64,000 nucleotides of DNA from SAR86 cluster bacterium (GTDB lineage: Bacteria > Pseudomonadota > Gammaproteobacteria > Magnimaribacterales > TMED112), in NCBI GenBank assembly GCA_003331605.1, contig QOPD01000002.1, positions 54,188 through 118,187 on the forward strand, read 5' to 3'. This document shows positions 63,101 to 64,000 of this stretch, in pieces. The notes below the pieces were generated by a model. The model was given only the letters and a program-made list of their open reading frames with translations, did not search any database and was not told where the DNA came from. The translations under genes and the position numbers were made by a program. The stretch's first letter is position 1; each line of letters starts with the position of its first letter.

Positions 63101-64000
63101 TGTATTTCTGCTATTCCTTACATAGGATTGAAGAATCAGTATTCTTTCGGTAATTATCTCTCTAATTTTAAAATTGTTAGTGGCTATGCTTCGTGCTCTT
63201 TGCAAATCTCTTAAAGCCTCCTCATATCTTGCAGAGTAAAACAGGTACTCACTATTTGTCAGATGGTAGCCTAGTAAATTATTGCTCTTAAGCTGTACTT
63301 CGCTTAGGTCTTTCAAAAGATTAATATCAACAGGCCTATAAAATTTTATATCCTCTAAGATTTGCTCTGCAGCTAAGAAGTTATCTTCCATTATATGGGC
63401 ATTGGCAAGGTTGTAGCTTAGTGGATAGTTACCAAGAGAAATTTCGAGCAGGTTTTGAGTATAGCTTTTACTTTTTCCAATATTGCCTGATTCTGTATAA
63501 GTCTCAGCGATAGTTGTCTTTATTATTAAATTGTCAGGATATTTTTTTTCAAGCTCCTCCAGAATCTCAATTGATTTAGAAAAATTAAGCTTCTTCCTTT
63601 CAAGTAATGCAGAAAAATACTTGCCATCATCGCTATCGTATTTTTCATTTTCAAGAGCTCTTATAGAGAGATTGTCAGTCATTAAAAATCTAACTCTTTG
63701 TTTTATCAGTTTAAAGTTAAGCGTATCAATGATTCCTGATTCATCGCTTTGCCTTGCTCTCTCGCGTGATTCGGTGATTCTTCTTGTTGTAATTGGGTGA
63801 GTAAGTAGAAATTCTGGAACATTATCTCCTGAAAGTCTTCTAACCTCTTGCATATTCCTAAACATTTCTGACATTTCTTTTGTTCTGTAGCCAGCCTTCT
63901 CTAGCGTTACGAAACCTTCTCTATCTGCTTCGGTTTCGTAAAGTCTTGAATATCTTAAGCTCTGAGTTGCAATAATTCCTTGTCCTCCAATTACAGCAGC
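63092..64000 (-). CDS. M48 metalloprotease with TPR domain (BepA/YfgC-like), truncated at window edge
   Basis: The frame is open to the end of the window, beyond the track's start at 63874; 302 residues are visible and the N terminus with HExxH lies outside. The visible part begins with AAVIGGQGIIATQSLRYSRLYETEADREGFVTLEKAGYR. ETEADREG is the second M48 motif, carrying the third zinc ligand Glu. TTRRITESRERA, then helical TPR-like repeats, follow to the end. This is the architecture of BepA/YfgC, a periplasmic protease and chaperone for outer-membrane protein assembly. Confidence 0.88.
   Translation of the reverse strand, partial: AAVIGGQGIIATQSLRYSRLYETEADREGFVTLEKAGYRTKEMSEMFRNMQEVRRLSGDNVPEFLLTHPITTRRITESRERARQSDESGIIDTLNFKLIKQRVRFLMTDNLSIRALENEKYDSDDGKYFSALLERKKLNFSKSIEILEELEKKYPDNLIIKTTIAETYTESGNIGKSKSYTQNLLEISLGNYPLSYNLANAHIMEDNFLAAEQILEDIKFYRPVDINLLKDLSEVQLKSNNLLGYHLTNSEYLFYSARYEEALRDLQRARSIATNNFKIREIITERILILQSYVRNSRNTSG

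Overview
The window is a gene-dense, AT-rich stretch of a gammaproteobacterial chromosome. Gene order (mreBCD, kdsD-lptAB next to mlaC-murA, rplM-rpsI-petABC-sspA, lpoA/rsmI/rnpB-dcw cluster, rpsF-rpsR-rplI-dnaB-alr, pyrG-kdsA-eno-ftsB-ispDF-surE, fdxA/recA, aspS-yebC-tolQRAB-pal-cpoB-tRNA-Lys) follows the gammaproteobacterial plan. Many members that normally sit between these genes are missing, several proteins are shortened, and spacers are nearly absent. I infer a streamlined marine gammaproteobacterium of the SAR86 type. That assignment comes from overall character, not from a database match.

Layout. 1-4.3 kb: cell-shape genes mreB, mreC, mreD and a half-length YhdP/AsmA-like gene. 4.3-7.7 kb (minus): mgtE, then lptB, lptA and kdsD, without kdsC or lptC. 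7.7-9.6 kb: mlaC and murA, without mlaFED. 9.6-10.6 kb (minus): a DegS-like protease. 10.6-14.6 kb: rplM, rpsI, the cytochrome bc1 genes petABC, and sspA. 14.6-16.8 kb: lpoA (minus), rsmI and the RNase P RNA. 16.8-41.4 kb: 26 co-directional genes with no spacer above about 20 bp, running ftsZ, rsmH, ftsL, ftsI, murE, murF, mraY, murD, ftsW, murG, murC, ddl, ftsQ, ftsA, rpsF, rpsR, rplI, dnaB, alr, pyrG, kdsA, eno, ftsB, ispDF, surE, DUF368. 41.4-42.8 kb: fdxA (minus), and recA behind a LexA-type box. 42.8-45.9 kb (minus): a DUF885 peptidase and a compact ProRS. 46.0-53.2 kb: a zinc-ribbon gene, aspS, yebC, a PD-(D/E)XK nuclease-like gene where ruvC usually lies, the Tol-Pal genes and tRNA-Lys. 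53.4-64 kb: an accessory stretch with a large S8 lipoprotein protease carrying Pro-Thr repeats, a DUF3089 hydrolase, an MFS transporter, an S9 peptidase, a nitroreductase, an alpha/beta hydrolase and a truncated M48-TPR protease.

The core of the window joins peptidoglycan precursor synthesis (MurA, C-G, MraY, Ddl, Alr), LPS/Kdo supply and transport (KdsD, KdsA, LptA, LptB), elongation (MreBCD), division (FtsZ, A, Q, L, B, I, W) and envelope constriction (Tol-Pal, CpoB).

The most notable observations are: rsmH has no usable ATG, GTG or TTG and appears to start at ATT behind a good Shine-Dalgarno sequence; ftsZ has left its place after ftsA and occupies the mraZ slot directly behind rnpB; and a putative PD-(D/E)XK nuclease sits in the ruvC slot. 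I saw no CRISPR array, insertion sequence, rRNA or convincing rho-independent terminator. All six convergent gene pairs overlap at their stop codons.
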